Notes: generated by a model from the letters alone, not told the origin. Shown: positions 1 through 5,098, counted from the stretch's first letter. The stretch: DNA of 5,145 nt from Robiginitomaculum sp. (GCA_026982235.1 JALSHM010000068.1:1-5145); one strand, 5' to 3'. Made by a program: numbers and translations.

Positions 1-94
1 CCATGAACTTTTGCCGCGTATGGCCAGCTCACCGACTTATTACGCCTGCAAATTCTGTGCGTGGCAAGACAAGTGCTGGAAGGAAAAATCATGA
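1..94 (+). CDS. PD-(D/E)XK-family exonuclease with iron-sulfur cysteine cluster, C-terminal end only
   Basis: This is the 3' end of a gene that starts before the window. The frame beginning at base 2 reads 30 codons to a TGA at 92-94. The visible tail ends with CKFCAWQDKCW, so three cysteines are spaced C-x2-C-x5-C. In the AddB/Dna2/Cas4 branch of RecB-like nucleases the last three ligands of a 4Fe-4S cluster have this spacing, and the PTYYACKFC context is what I recall from phage exonucleases. The fourth cysteine and the catalytic D/E/K residues would lie upstream and cannot be seen. The stop overlaps the next start as ATGA (91-94), so it belongs to the same operon as the primase/helicase. 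Its likely role is resection of double-stranded ends in phage recombination or replication. A plain zinc-binding tail is the alternative. That this end is coding is quite certain; the family is less so. Confidence 0.7.
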   Translation, partial: HELLPRMASSPTYYACKFCAWQDKCWKEKS

Positions 95-2256
95 CGGAAA
101 GGCCCTCCGACACATGGCTTGATTTTAACGATGCCAGGGATCAATCGCCTTCAAAATATGATTTGCCCGGTAAGGATGAATTGAAAGCCAGACTTCTGGA
201 TAATCTGGAAGACACGCTGTTTCGCTTGTTTCCGGCGGGATGTGTTGAGAAAAGAACATTCAAGATTGGCGATATACAAGGCAGCGGCGGCGAAAGCCTC
301 GTGGTCGAACTGGTTGGCAGGAAAGCCGGGCTATGGAAGGATTTTGCCACGGGCGACGGCGGCGACATCATAGATTTGTTTGCCGCCGCTCACGGCCTTG
401 ATACCAAACATAGTTTTCCTGACGTGATGAATCAATTATGCTCATGGTTTGGTGAGAGCATCCCAAACACCAACCTACCCAAACGCCGTAAAAGAAAACC
501 CGCGACAAATGACCTTGGCCCCTACACGGCCAAATACGATTATTTTGACCACGCCGGAAAGCTGATCGCCTGCGTCTATCGTTACGACCCGCTGGGTCGC
601 CGCAAACAATTTCGCCCCTACAATGTTAGAACAGGGAAATACGAAGCGCTCGATCCAAGGCCGCTTTATAATATTCCCGCCACCCTCAAGGCCGAGAGCG
701 TCATTCTTTGCGAAGGTGAAAAATGCGCCGATGCTCTAAACAATATGGGGCATTGCGCCGTGAGTGCCATGGGCGGTGCGAACGCGCCTATCAATAAGAC
801 GGACTGGTCACCGTTGCAAGGCAAGGATGTTCTGATCTGGCCGGATAATGATAATGCCGGGAAGTCATATGCACAGCGTGTTTCTCTGGATCTGAAAAAG
901 CATGGCGTGCGCTCCGTTGCCATGCTCTTGCCCCCTGATGACAAACCGGAGAAATGGGATGCCGCCGATGCGGCTGCAGAGGGCTTCAACGTACAGGCCT
1001 TTCTTGAAAAGCCTGTTTCTGGTGATCACAGCTTTTCCCCGCCGAAAATTAAAGTTCGCAGTGTCCGCGATATGCTGGACGATATCACACCCATGCCGCC
1101 GGATTTAATCGGGCCTCGTATTTTGGGCGCGGGAGATATTGGCGTTATCGCCGGTGCGCCAAAGGTCGGCAAAAGTGATTTTATCGTATCCGCCGCCATG
1201 CATTGGGCTGCCGGTCGTCCTTTCTTGAATATGACTGTGCCGCGCCCTTTGCGGGTTCTCTATCTTCAGGCAGAGATCGGCTATTACTACTTGCGGGAAC
1301 GATTACGGGAGACCAATCCGGAGCTGCAGGAAGATCCTTATGTTCTCGATAATTTGGCGGTTAGCGATAAATTCAATCTCATTCTTAATGATGAGGGTAT
1401 TGAAGAATTTGCCCGCATTTGTTTAACCATTTTTAAGGATGGTCCGCCGGATATTCTGATCCTTGATCCCCTTCGCAATATTTTTGACGGTGGCAAGGAT
1501 GGTGCGAGCGAAAACGATAACACCGCCATGATCGAGTTTTTCCGCAATCGCGTGCTCGTGCTGCAGGAAAGAGTTTCCAAGGAAATGGCGATCATCCTTC
1601 TTCACCATACCCGCAAAATGCAAAAGAAAATGTTCGAGGAGGATCCGTTTCAGGCTTTGAGCGGAGCCAGCGCCATTCGCGGATTTTACACCGCAGGCAT
1701 CATTTTGCACAAGCCGGATGAAGATTTGAACGAATTGCGCATTTATTATGAGCTGCGCAACGGGCCGCCCATAAAGTCACAGCTTGTTACCAAAAGGCAT
1801 GGGCGGTGGATAGAGTTGGATGATGCGGATCAAAGACTGGCCAATAAAAAGCAGGGGCGCAAACAGGATGCCGAGCGGGATCGTAAGACAGACACCATTA
1901 TCGAACTCATCGAAACGCAGGCTCAACAAAATGGCACTCTTTTTACGATTGGCGGTTTTGCAAAGCTGTATGAGGGAAAATATAGCCTCAATAGCTCTGC
2001 CAGCATTGATAGGCTTATCAGAAGCATCGCTGTTAAAGGTTTCATTAAATTTCGTAAGGATACGTCCGAGTTTGATTTAAGGAATCCAAAATCAAATCTG
2101 GGCTACATGATAACGGAGAATATCAGGCTCCGGCACGATGATGATCTGAGTGCCGTTTATCCCTCCCATTATCTTGATGTGCCGGACGGCGCGATCATGG
2201 AGGTCGAAAACCCGCAAGTCTGGGTCTGGCCGCTTGAAAAGGAGGAGCGCAAATGA
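91..2256 (+). CDS. Phage primase/helicase: TOPRIM domain fused to RepA-like (AAA_25) ATPase
   Basis: The protein has 721 residues and probably makes primers and unwinds DNA at the phage origin. Residues about 30-120 look like a primase N-terminal region (WKDFATGDGGDIIDLF). A TOPRIM domain follows at about 200-290, with CEGEK (E208, E210) and WPDNDNAGK (D252, D254) as metal-binding acidic residues. A RecA-fold helicase domain spans about 335-570: Walker A GAPKVGKS at 355-362, LYLQAEIG as the next strand, Walker B DILILDP at 454-460, and LLHHTRK (H505, H506) as the sensor-like strand, all in RepA/AAA_25 style. The C-terminal 120 residues could form a winged helix. I chose ATG 91 over GTG 61 because AAGGAAAAATC gives a ribosome site at the right distance and the ATG overlaps the upstream stop as ATGA. 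The fusion of primase and hexameric helicase resembles phage P4 alpha or T7 gp4 in organisation, though not in sequence. Function by domain is confident; the precise substrate is inferred. Confidence 0.9.
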   Translation: MTERPSDTWLDFNDARDQSPSKYDLPGKDELKARLLDNLEDTLFRLFPAGCVEKRTFKIGDIQGSGGESLVVELVGRKAGLWKDFATGDGGDIIDLFAAAHGLDTKHSFPDVMNQLCSWFGESIPNTNLPKRRKRKPATNDLGPYTAKYDYFDHAGKLIACVYRYDPLGRRKQFRPYNVRTGKYEALDPRPLYNIPATLKAESVILCEGEKCADALNNMGHCAVSAMGGANAPINKTDWSPLQGKDVLIWPDNDNAGKSYAQRVSLDLKKHGVRSVAMLLPPDDKPEKWDAADAAAEGFNVQAFLEKPVSGDHSFSPPKIKVRSVRDMLDDITPMPPDLIGPRILGAGDIGVIAGAPKVGKSDFIVSAAMHWAAGRPFLNMTVPRPLRVLYLQAEIGYYYLRERLRETNPELQEDPYVLDNLAVSDKFNLILNDEGIEEFARICLTIFKDGPPDILILDPLRNIFDGGKDGASENDNTAMIEFFRNRVLVLQERVSKEMAIILLHHTRKMQKKMFEEDPFQALSGASAIRGFYTAGIILHKPDEDLNELRIYYELRNGPPIKSQLVTKRHGRWIELDDADQRLANKKQGRKQDAERDRKTDTIIELIETQAQQNGTLFTIGGFAKLYEGKYSLNSSASIDRLIRSIAVKGFIKFRKDTSEFDLRNPKSNLGYMITENIRLRHDDDLSAVYPSHYLDVPDGAIMEVENPQVWVWPLEKEERK

Positions 2257-2627
2257 TCTCCCGTTTTAAGTTTATCAAAACCTATGTTCATCAGCGAAAA
2301 CAAAGCTCTGAATTTTCTGTGATGAACTTCGCTCATCGGCAGAAAATAAGGAGTTGTCAGCAGTTTTTCAAGTTCATCATGACAAACTTAAATGATGAAC
2401 TGACGAACTTACGAATATGCCTTTATTCATGCGGTATTCCAGACATGTCCAAGTTCCTCACACAAGTCCCATTACTACGTAATGGGGGCAAACTCCGGTT
2501 TTGCCCCTCATACGTATCATCAGTTTCCCCGCGTGGGAAAAGCCGGAAGACGCCAGCAGTCCAGCAAGACTTTAGCGGTGCCGCCTTCCTTTTCCATCAC
2601 AACCAACTTGAAAGGAGTCAGCAATGA
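2253..2627 (+). CDS. Possible small gene of unknown function (124 residues), overlapping a repeat-rich region
   Basis: I do not recognise this protein. Translation signals are in its favour. The ATG at 2253 follows a strong ribosome site (GGAGGAG, 2241-2247). The start overlaps the primase stop as ATGA, and its own stop overlaps the RuvC-like start as ATGA, as at every other junction of the operon. The frame stays open for 125 codons. Against it, the translation has no obvious domain, is rich in Ser, Phe, Gln, Lys and Cys, and does not look like its neighbours. The same DNA also contains TGATGAAC-type repeats and three hairpins that look regulatory. It could be a rapidly evolving phage protein with an origin embedded in its gene, a decayed gene, or non-coding DNA read through to keep the ribosome moving. 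It is basic and shows no signal peptide or membrane helix. Confidence 0.4.
   Translation: MISRFKFIKTYVHQRKQSSEFSVMNFAHRQKIRSCQQFFKFIMTNLNDELTNLRICLYSCGIPDMSKFLTQVPLLRNGGKLRFCPSYVSSVSPRGKSRKTPAVQQDFSGAAFLFHHNQLERSQQ
2286..2460. repeat. Cluster of TGATGAAC-type repeats (candidate iterons or operators)
   Basis: The octamer TGATGAAC occurs four times exactly: 2286-2293 (reverse), 2320-2327 (forward), 2372-2379 (reverse) and 2393-2400 (forward). Variants with one mismatch are TGACGAAC at 2401-2408 and, in reverse, TGAGGAAC at 2453-2460. TGACAAAC at 2380-2387 differs at two positions. The cluster lies just after the gene for the primase/helicase. Phage and plasmid replication origins are often next to or inside the initiator gene, so iterons are one reading; operator sites for a repressor are another. 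Spacing is irregular, which is unlike classical iterons. Confidence 0.5.
2371..2401. repeat. Perfect 10-bp inverted repeat, 11-bp spacer
   Basis: AGTTCATCAT (2371-2380) and ATGATGAACT (2392-2401) are perfect reverse complements around an 11-base A/T-rich spacer. The arm centres are 21 bases apart, two helical turns. That would place a dimeric DNA-binding protein on one face of the helix. The arms are the two middle copies of the TGATGAAC repeat family. Confidence 0.6.
2468..2507 (+). promoter_or_regulatory. Two adjoining hairpins sharing two bases
   Basis: The first stem is CCCATTAC/GTAATGGG (2468-2475 with 2479-2486), 8 bp perfect around a 3-base loop. The second is GGGGCAAA/TTTGCCCC (2485-2492 with 2500-2507), 8 bp perfect around a 7-base loop. 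They share bases 2485-2486, so both cannot be fully paired at once. Neither is followed by a T run, so they are not simple intrinsic terminators. They may form an RNA structure affecting the coupled RuvC-like gene, or be part of a replication origin. Confidence 0.45.
2524..2540 (+). promoter_or_regulatory. Small hairpin TTTCCC/GGGAAA
   Basis: A 6-bp perfect stem (2524-2529 with 2535-2540) encloses the 5-base loop CGCGT. It is the third hairpin within about 75 bases upstream of the RuvC-like gene. On its own it is short and could be chance. Confidence 0.3.
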
Positions 2628-3124
2628 CAGACCACGACCATAACACCCCCTTGTGCCTTTTGGCACTGGATCTGGGGCAAAATACCGGATGGGCATTACG
2701 CAAGCCGGATGGCAGCATTTATTCGGGAACGGAAATATTCAAACCGGACAGGTTTTCCGGTGGGGGAATGGCTTTCCTGCGTTTTCGTCAATGGCTTGAT
2801 ACGCTGCACGAGACATCCGGCGGGATTAACGTGATTGTGTTTGAAGAGGTCCGCAGACATTTGGGCACGACGGCGGCGCACATTTACGGCGGATTTCTTG
2901 GACAGGTCACGGCTTGGGCAGAGTTTCGGGAGATTCCCTATCAAGGCGTTCCCGTTGGCACAATCAAGAAATTTATTACTGGAAAAGGAAACGCCGGTAA
3001 GGATGCCGTAATCCGCGCCGTTGTTGATCGTGGCTACCGCCCCGGTGACGATAATGAAGCTGATGCCTTGGCCATTTTACACTGGGCTTTGGAAGCAGGC
3101 CCTTTGAAAGGCGGTGCGCTATGA
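2624..3124 (+). CDS. Phage RuvC-like Holliday junction resolvase (RNase H fold nuclease)
   Basis: The protein has 166 residues, close to the usual length of RuvC-like nucleases. It should cut branched DNA such as Holliday junctions before packaging or during recombination. The RNase H fold is signalled by LALDLGQNTGWAL at 13-25 with the first acidic residue D16, by VIVFEEVRR at 70-78 with E74, and by DDNEADALAI at 142-151 with D143 and D147 as the last metal ligands. The TIKKFITGKGNAGKDAV stretch (113-129) is typical of the segment before the last acidic motif. AAAGGAG (2611-2617) lies 6 bases before the ATG, and an in-frame stop at 2609-2611 rules out an earlier start. The start overlaps the preceding frame and the stop overlaps the next gene, both as ATGA. 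Sequence similarity to bacterial RuvC is limited to motifs, so I leave out a gene symbol. Confidence 0.85.
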   Translation: MTDHDHNTPLCLLALDLGQNTGWALRKPDGSIYSGTEIFKPDRFSGGGMAFLRFRQWLDTLHETSGGINVIVFEEVRRHLGTTAAHIYGGFLGQVTAWAEFREIPYQGVPVGTIKKFITGKGNAGKDAVIRAVVDRGYRPGDDNEADALAILHWALEAGPLKGGAL

Positions 3125-3330
3125 GCAATTATCGTTGTCCCCTTGGGAGTGCCGCCGGTCAATCCCCGAAAAATGAAGATGAGATGGAGCTGATGCGCCG
3201 CGCCGCGTGGCGCAAACAAGGCGTGCTTAATGTCTCCCCCTCTGATGCCCGGCTCAGCTGGCCGGAGAAGGAGTTAGTAAAACAGATAGCAGAGAAGCTC
3301 TATGGGAAGGAGACGGAGGTACATCCATGA
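3121..3330 (+). CDS. Small conserved phage protein of unknown function (69 residues)
   Basis: I cannot name a function. The protein is soluble with no membrane segment. Residues 20-35 (DEMELMRRAAWRKQGV) and 46-62 (SWPEKELVKQIAEKLYG) look helical, and the WPE-x-E-LV-x-Q-x-AEKLYG pattern resembles small proteins I recall between RuvC-like and DUF6362 genes in alphaproteobacterial prophages. Its start and stop both overlap the neighbours as ATGA, and AAAGG (3107-3111) can serve as a ribosome site. The coupling and the helix-rich sequence make it very likely a true gene. A role with the resolvase or with DUF6362 is only a guess from position. Confidence 0.75.
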   Translation: MSNYRCPLGSAAGQSPKNEDEMELMRRAAWRKQGVLNVSPSDARLSWPEKELVKQIAEKLYGKETEVHP

Positions 3331-3731
3331 CAGATACAAAGAAAATAGAATGGACAGGAAAGATGGTTGGTGAGTGCTTTGAGGAAGCCGTTTATACCCT
3401 CAAGCGCTTGCCGCGTGTCAAAGTGCAGGGTTATTTCAGTGTCTGGCCGGAGATTGTCTACACAGAAATAGAGATATTGCAGCAGGCCAAGAAGCCTTTT
3501 CGGTTAGGGCCGCCTTTGCCAGATGCCATTGACCGGATGGAAGAAACCTTACGCTGGATATTGTGGCTAAAAAATACGGATGACCGTCACCTGATATGGC
3601 TGCGGGCGCGGCATGTGCCCTGGCGACCTATCTGCTGCCGCCTCGGCGTGGACAGAACGACCGCTTGGCGGCGTCACACCAGAGCACTGGAAAGGATCGC
3701 CGGACATTTGAACAAAGAAGGCTGCGAATGA
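3327..3731 (+). CDS. DUF6362 family phage protein with C-terminal helix-turn-helix
   Basis: The 134-residue sequence matches the pattern I remember for DUF6362: WTGKMVGECFEEA near the N-terminus (9-21), then RLPRVKVQGYFSVWPEI (27-43), a PLPDAIDRMEETLRWILWL block (63-81) and a C-terminal DNA-binding motif. That motif, about 97-118, reads VPWRPICCRLGVDRTTAWRR and has the form of a helix-turn-helix whose recognition helix begins at DRTTAW. The family has no established function known to me. The HTH and the position immediately left of the packaging site suggest a DNA-binding role, perhaps in regulation or packaging; that is inference. GGAGG at 3315-3319 lies 7 bases before the ATG. The gene starts inside the stop of the 69-residue gene, and its own TGA overlaps another ATG at 3728. 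Confidence 0.8.
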   Translation: MTDTKKIEWTGKMVGECFEEAVYTLKRLPRVKVQGYFSVWPEIVYTEIEILQQAKKPFRLGPPLPDAIDRMEETLRWILWLKNTDDRHLIWLRARHVPWRPICCRLGVDRTTAWRRHTRALERIAGHLNKEGCE

Positions 3732-3913
3732 TTACGCACACGCCATTTTGTTTTCGAAGGGCTTTGAAACAGGTGATTTGGGGTGTGACAACTGCAACAG
3801 ATTTAGGCAATATCTTAGATATGCTCGCACGAATTCTGTGTGAACGCGCTCTTTCCCACCTAATCAACTTGACTTCAGAAAAGATAAGGTACTGTGAGGC
3901 GCAAAACCTATAG
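3728..3913 (+). CDS. Possible small gene of unknown function (61 residues), last in the operon
   Basis: The frame starts at an ATG that overlaps the DUF6362 stop as ATGA and has AGAAGG (3716-3721) 6 bases upstream, so the ribosome leaving DUF6362 could restart here. The product would begin MITHTPFCFRRALKQ and have a helical middle (about 24-45), with three cysteines. I see no known domain. Its TAG stop (3911-3913) ends on the first base of the cosN-like core, and its last codons overlap the left arm of the inverted repeat. It may be a genuine small protein filling the end of the early operon, or simply an open frame. The consistent junction pattern is the main support. Confidence 0.4.
   Translation: MITHTPFCFRRALKQVIWGVTTATDLGNILDMLARILCERALSHLINLTSEKIRYCEAQNL
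3888..3899 (+). repeat. 12-bp inverted repeat, left copy (pairs with 4576-4587)
   Basis: GGTACTGTGAGG here is the exact reverse complement of CCTCACAGTACC at 4576-4587. The pair flanks the cos-like region plus the small terminase gene. A 12-base match could arise once by chance in a window of this length, so the position matters more than the match itself. Confidence 0.4.
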
Positions 3914-3950
3914 GGGCGAGGAACGCGCGAGACGTTTTTAGCGTCACAGT
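3891..3950. repeat. Broken inverted repeat centred on the cosN-like core
   Basis: ACTGTGA-gg-CGC (3891-3902) is opposed by GCG-TCACAGT (3941-3950): ten paired bases with a two-base bulge. The midpoint is at about 3921, which coincides with the middle of the GGGGCGAGGAACGCGCGAG core (3922). A dyad around a nick site would suit a terminase that binds as a symmetric pair and cuts both strands with a stagger. Confidence 0.5.
3913..3931 (+). other. Candidate cos nicking site (cosN-like)
   Basis: The core GGGGCGAGGAACGCGCGAG agrees with lambda cosN, as I recall it (GGGGCGGCGACCTCGCGGG), at 14 of 19 positions without gaps, and both are followed within a few bases by a T run. It contains GCG and CGC half-sites in the same register as lambda (3916-3918 and 3926-3928). 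It sits upstream of a Nu1-like small terminase gene, as in lambda. By analogy the cohesive end would be the 12 bases 3914-3925, an inference from lambda and not seen directly. A chance G/C-rich match is possible. Confidence 0.5.
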
Positions 3951-3960
3951 TTCAAACTTC

Positions 3961-4024
3961 GTTGACCGTTGGTTGACTTTCACCACCTAACTATTTGAAA
4001 AATTTACAAAACATGGTTGACTTT
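3961..4024 (+). repeat. Three GTTGAC direct repeats, candidate terminase-binding (cosB-like) sites
   Basis: GTTGAC occurs at 3961-3966, 3972-3977 and 4016-4021. The last two copies extend to an identical ten bases, GGTTGACTTT (3971-3980 and 4015-4024). The first two are 11 bases apart, one helical turn, and the third is four turns further on across an A/T-rich linker (3990-4010). In lambda, R repeats bound by the gpNu1 helix-turn-helix lie between cosN and nu1 and are split by a bend site. The last copy ends two bases before the terminase start codon. TTGACC/TTGACT also resembles a -35 hexamer, so an undefined late promoter is the alternative reading; I do not find a convincing -10 at the right spacing. 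Confidence 0.5.
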
Positions 4025-4026
4025 TT

Positions 4027-4560
4027 ATGGCAAAATTAATGTCTCAAAAAGCCTATGCCCAAAGCATCGGCGTGAGCAAACAATATATCAATAAGCTTGT
4101 GCGTAGCGGCGCGTTGCCCACACAAAACAGCAAGATTGATCCTGATATTGCAAACGGGGTTATTCAGGCACAGCGCGAACCCGCACGTCCGCTGCGCAGA
4201 AATACGCCCCCACCAGAAACATTTGCAGTCGCGCCGCCAACACCGCGTCGGGGCATTAGCGTTGCCGAGCTACCAACATTACTGCTGAAAACCCGCATCA
4301 AAAGCGAAACAGAAAAAGCCAAATTGCTAGAGATCAAAGCCAAGGTCGAAGGCGGGAAATACATTGACCGCGTTGATGCCGAAGCAATCATATTCAAACG
4401 CTTGCGCCCAATCAGGGATAATTTACTCACCATCCCCGACCGCCTATCCGCAGAGCTAACCGCCTCGCAAGATCGCCATAACACACACAAAATTCTCTAC
4501 GATGAAATTGTCCGCATTCTGGACGATGCCACAAAACCTGTTTTGAAAAAGCGAAGTTAA
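4027..4560 (+). CDS. Phage terminase small subunit, Nu1-like
   Basis: The protein has 177 residues, close to lambda gpNu1 (181). It should recognise the packaging site and recruit the large subunit. Residues 7-31 (KAYAQSIGVSKQYINKLVRSGALP) form a MerR/Nu1-like winged helix-turn-helix. A Pro/Arg-rich linker spans about 48-75. A charged helix follows at 84-108 (LLLKTRIKSETEKAKLLEIKAK), and then KYIDRVDAEAIIFKRLRPIRDNLLTIPDRLSAELTA (111-146), the helical assembly region seen in Nu1/DUF1441-type proteins. An in-frame TGA at 4018-4020 fixes the start near ATG 4027; ATG 4039 is an alternative. No Shine-Dalgarno sequence precedes either, because repeat DNA abuts the start, so translation may be weak or the transcript may have a very short leader. 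The large subunit gene would be expected beyond the window's right edge. Confidence 0.75.
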   Translation: MAKLMSQKAYAQSIGVSKQYINKLVRSGALPTQNSKIDPDIANGVIQAQREPARPLRRNTPPPETFAVAPPTPRRGISVAELPTLLLKTRIKSETEKAKLLEIKAKVEGGKYIDRVDAEAIIFKRLRPIRDNLLTIPDRLSAELTASQDRHNTHKILYDEIVRILDDATKPVLKKRS

Positions 4561-4567
4561 GTGTGGA

Positions 4568-4598
4568 TTGTAATTCCTCACAGTACCCTTTTTATAAT
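4568..4598 (+). promoter_or_regulatory. Promoter of the 117-residue membrane protein gene
   Basis: A perfect TATAAT lies at 4593-4598. The best -35 candidate is TTGTAA (4568-4573), with a long 19-base spacer. Two further -10-like elements follow: an extended TGCTATTAT (4603-4611) and TACAAT (4616-4621). The stretch is strongly A/T-rich compared with flanking phage DNA. The leader from here to the ATG at 4641 would be roughly 20-40 bases. Confidence 0.55.
4576..4587 (-). repeat. 12-bp inverted repeat, right copy (pairs with 3888-3899)
   Basis: CCTCACAGTACC sits between the -35 and -10 candidates of the downstream gene's promoter. It is the exact reverse complement of 3888-3899, and its TCACAGT part also matches the right arm of the cos-centred repeat (3944-3950). 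A protein bound here would occlude the promoter. Confidence 0.4.
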
Positions 4599-4640
4599 AT
4601 CCTGCTATTATTCACTACAATATAAAAATAGGAAATATTA

Positions 4641-4994
4641 ATGGATATAATCAGTCTTGTATCGGCAGCAGGCTTAGGAGCAATTATTGCAACAATCATT
4701 CAGTCCTTTTTAACTGATAGAATGGCTGTAAAGAAACGAAAATTTCAAGAAAAGAAAGAAGCTTATATTGGCTTCCTGAATGCCATTCATAAAGCTGAAA
4801 TAGAGCCTTCTGAAGAAACAAGTCGTTATTGTGGGCATTGGGTTAATATATGCGACCTTGTCGGGTCCAAAGAGGTTCAAAAACTTTTAATTGCGCATAG
4901 AGAAACAAACCCCATTAACGATGATGTGCACCCAGATCGTCCGGAGGTGATGCAAAAATTGAAAAGTGCAATGCGTAAGGATTTGGGTTTTTAA
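4641..4994 (+). CDS. Small membrane-anchored protein of unknown function, moron-like
   Basis: The protein has 117 residues. Residues about 4-23 (ISLVSAAGLGAIIATIIQSF) form one hydrophobic helix. A cluster KKRKFQEKK (31-39) follows, so by the positive-inside rule the rest faces the cytoplasm. The soluble part is helical (EAYIGFLNAIHKAEIEPSE, then WVNICDLVGSKEVQKLLIAH) and ends MRKDLGF. I recall similar uncharacterised proteins with the EKKEAYIGFL...LVGSKEV...LRxDLG layout scattered among bacteria and prophages, with no known function. AGGA (4630-4633) is well placed before the ATG. The gene has its own promoter upstream and an intrinsic terminator downstream, is clearly A/T-richer than its neighbours, and separates packaging genes. 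This is the classic organisation of a moron, a late-acquired gene expressed from the prophage. Superinfection exclusion or another defence role would fit a short membrane protein, but nothing in the sequence proves it. Confidence 0.75.
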   Translation: MDIISLVSAAGLGAIIATIIQSFLTDRMAVKKRKFQEKKEAYIGFLNAIHKAEIEPSEETSRYCGHWVNICDLVGSKEVQKLLIAHRETNPINDDVHPDRPEVMQKLKSAMRKDLGF

Positions 4995-5024
4995 TGAAAG
5001 TAAATTTCTAAAATATAGATTTTC

Positions 5025-5051
5025 AAAAGGCCACCTTCGGGTGGCTTTTTT
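5025..5051 (+). terminator. Intrinsic terminator with TTCG tetraloop
   Basis: GCCACC (5030-5035) and GGTGGC (5040-5045) pair around the very stable TTCG loop and are followed by six T residues (5046-5051). A preceding AAAAG can extend the pairing, and the A run makes it plausible in both directions. It lies 30 bases after the stop of the moron-like gene, isolating it from the next packaging gene. Confidence 0.9.
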
Positions 5052-5098
5052 AATAAGCATTACAATTCAAAGCTTCCTATAACCACAGATAAAAAATC

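Noticed and set aside
61..90. GTG at 61 as the start of the primase/helicase
   Set aside because: These bases encode the conserved-looking cysteine tail of the upstream nuclease in another frame, and the ATG at 91 has the better ribosome site and the ATGA overlap.
902..1108. 68-codon frame inside the primase/helicase gene
   Set aside because: It lies wholly within a strongly supported gene in another frame, has no ribosome site and no recognisable product.
1338..1710. Two overlapping reverse-strand frames inside the primase/helicase gene
   Set aside because: They run antisense to the helicase domain, and their translations are low-complexity shadows rich in Ser, Arg and Leu.
3596..3727. Longer version of the last small frame, starting at 3596
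   Set aside because: The upstream part overlaps the DUF6362 helix-turn-helix in another frame. The coupled ATG at 3728 is a much better start.
3931..3945. GACG...CGTC around a T run as a terminator for the early operon
   Set aside because: The stem is only four pairs and the T run is in the loop and not after the stem.
3962..3993. A sigma-70 promoter built on TTGACC or TTGACT before the terminase gene
   Set aside because: The hexamers look like -35 boxes, but no good -10 is found at 16-18 bases; the repeat interpretation explains them better.
4164..4490. 108-codon reverse-strand frame over the small terminase gene
   Set aside because: The forward protein has clear Nu1-like architecture; the reverse translation has no domain and no ribosome site.
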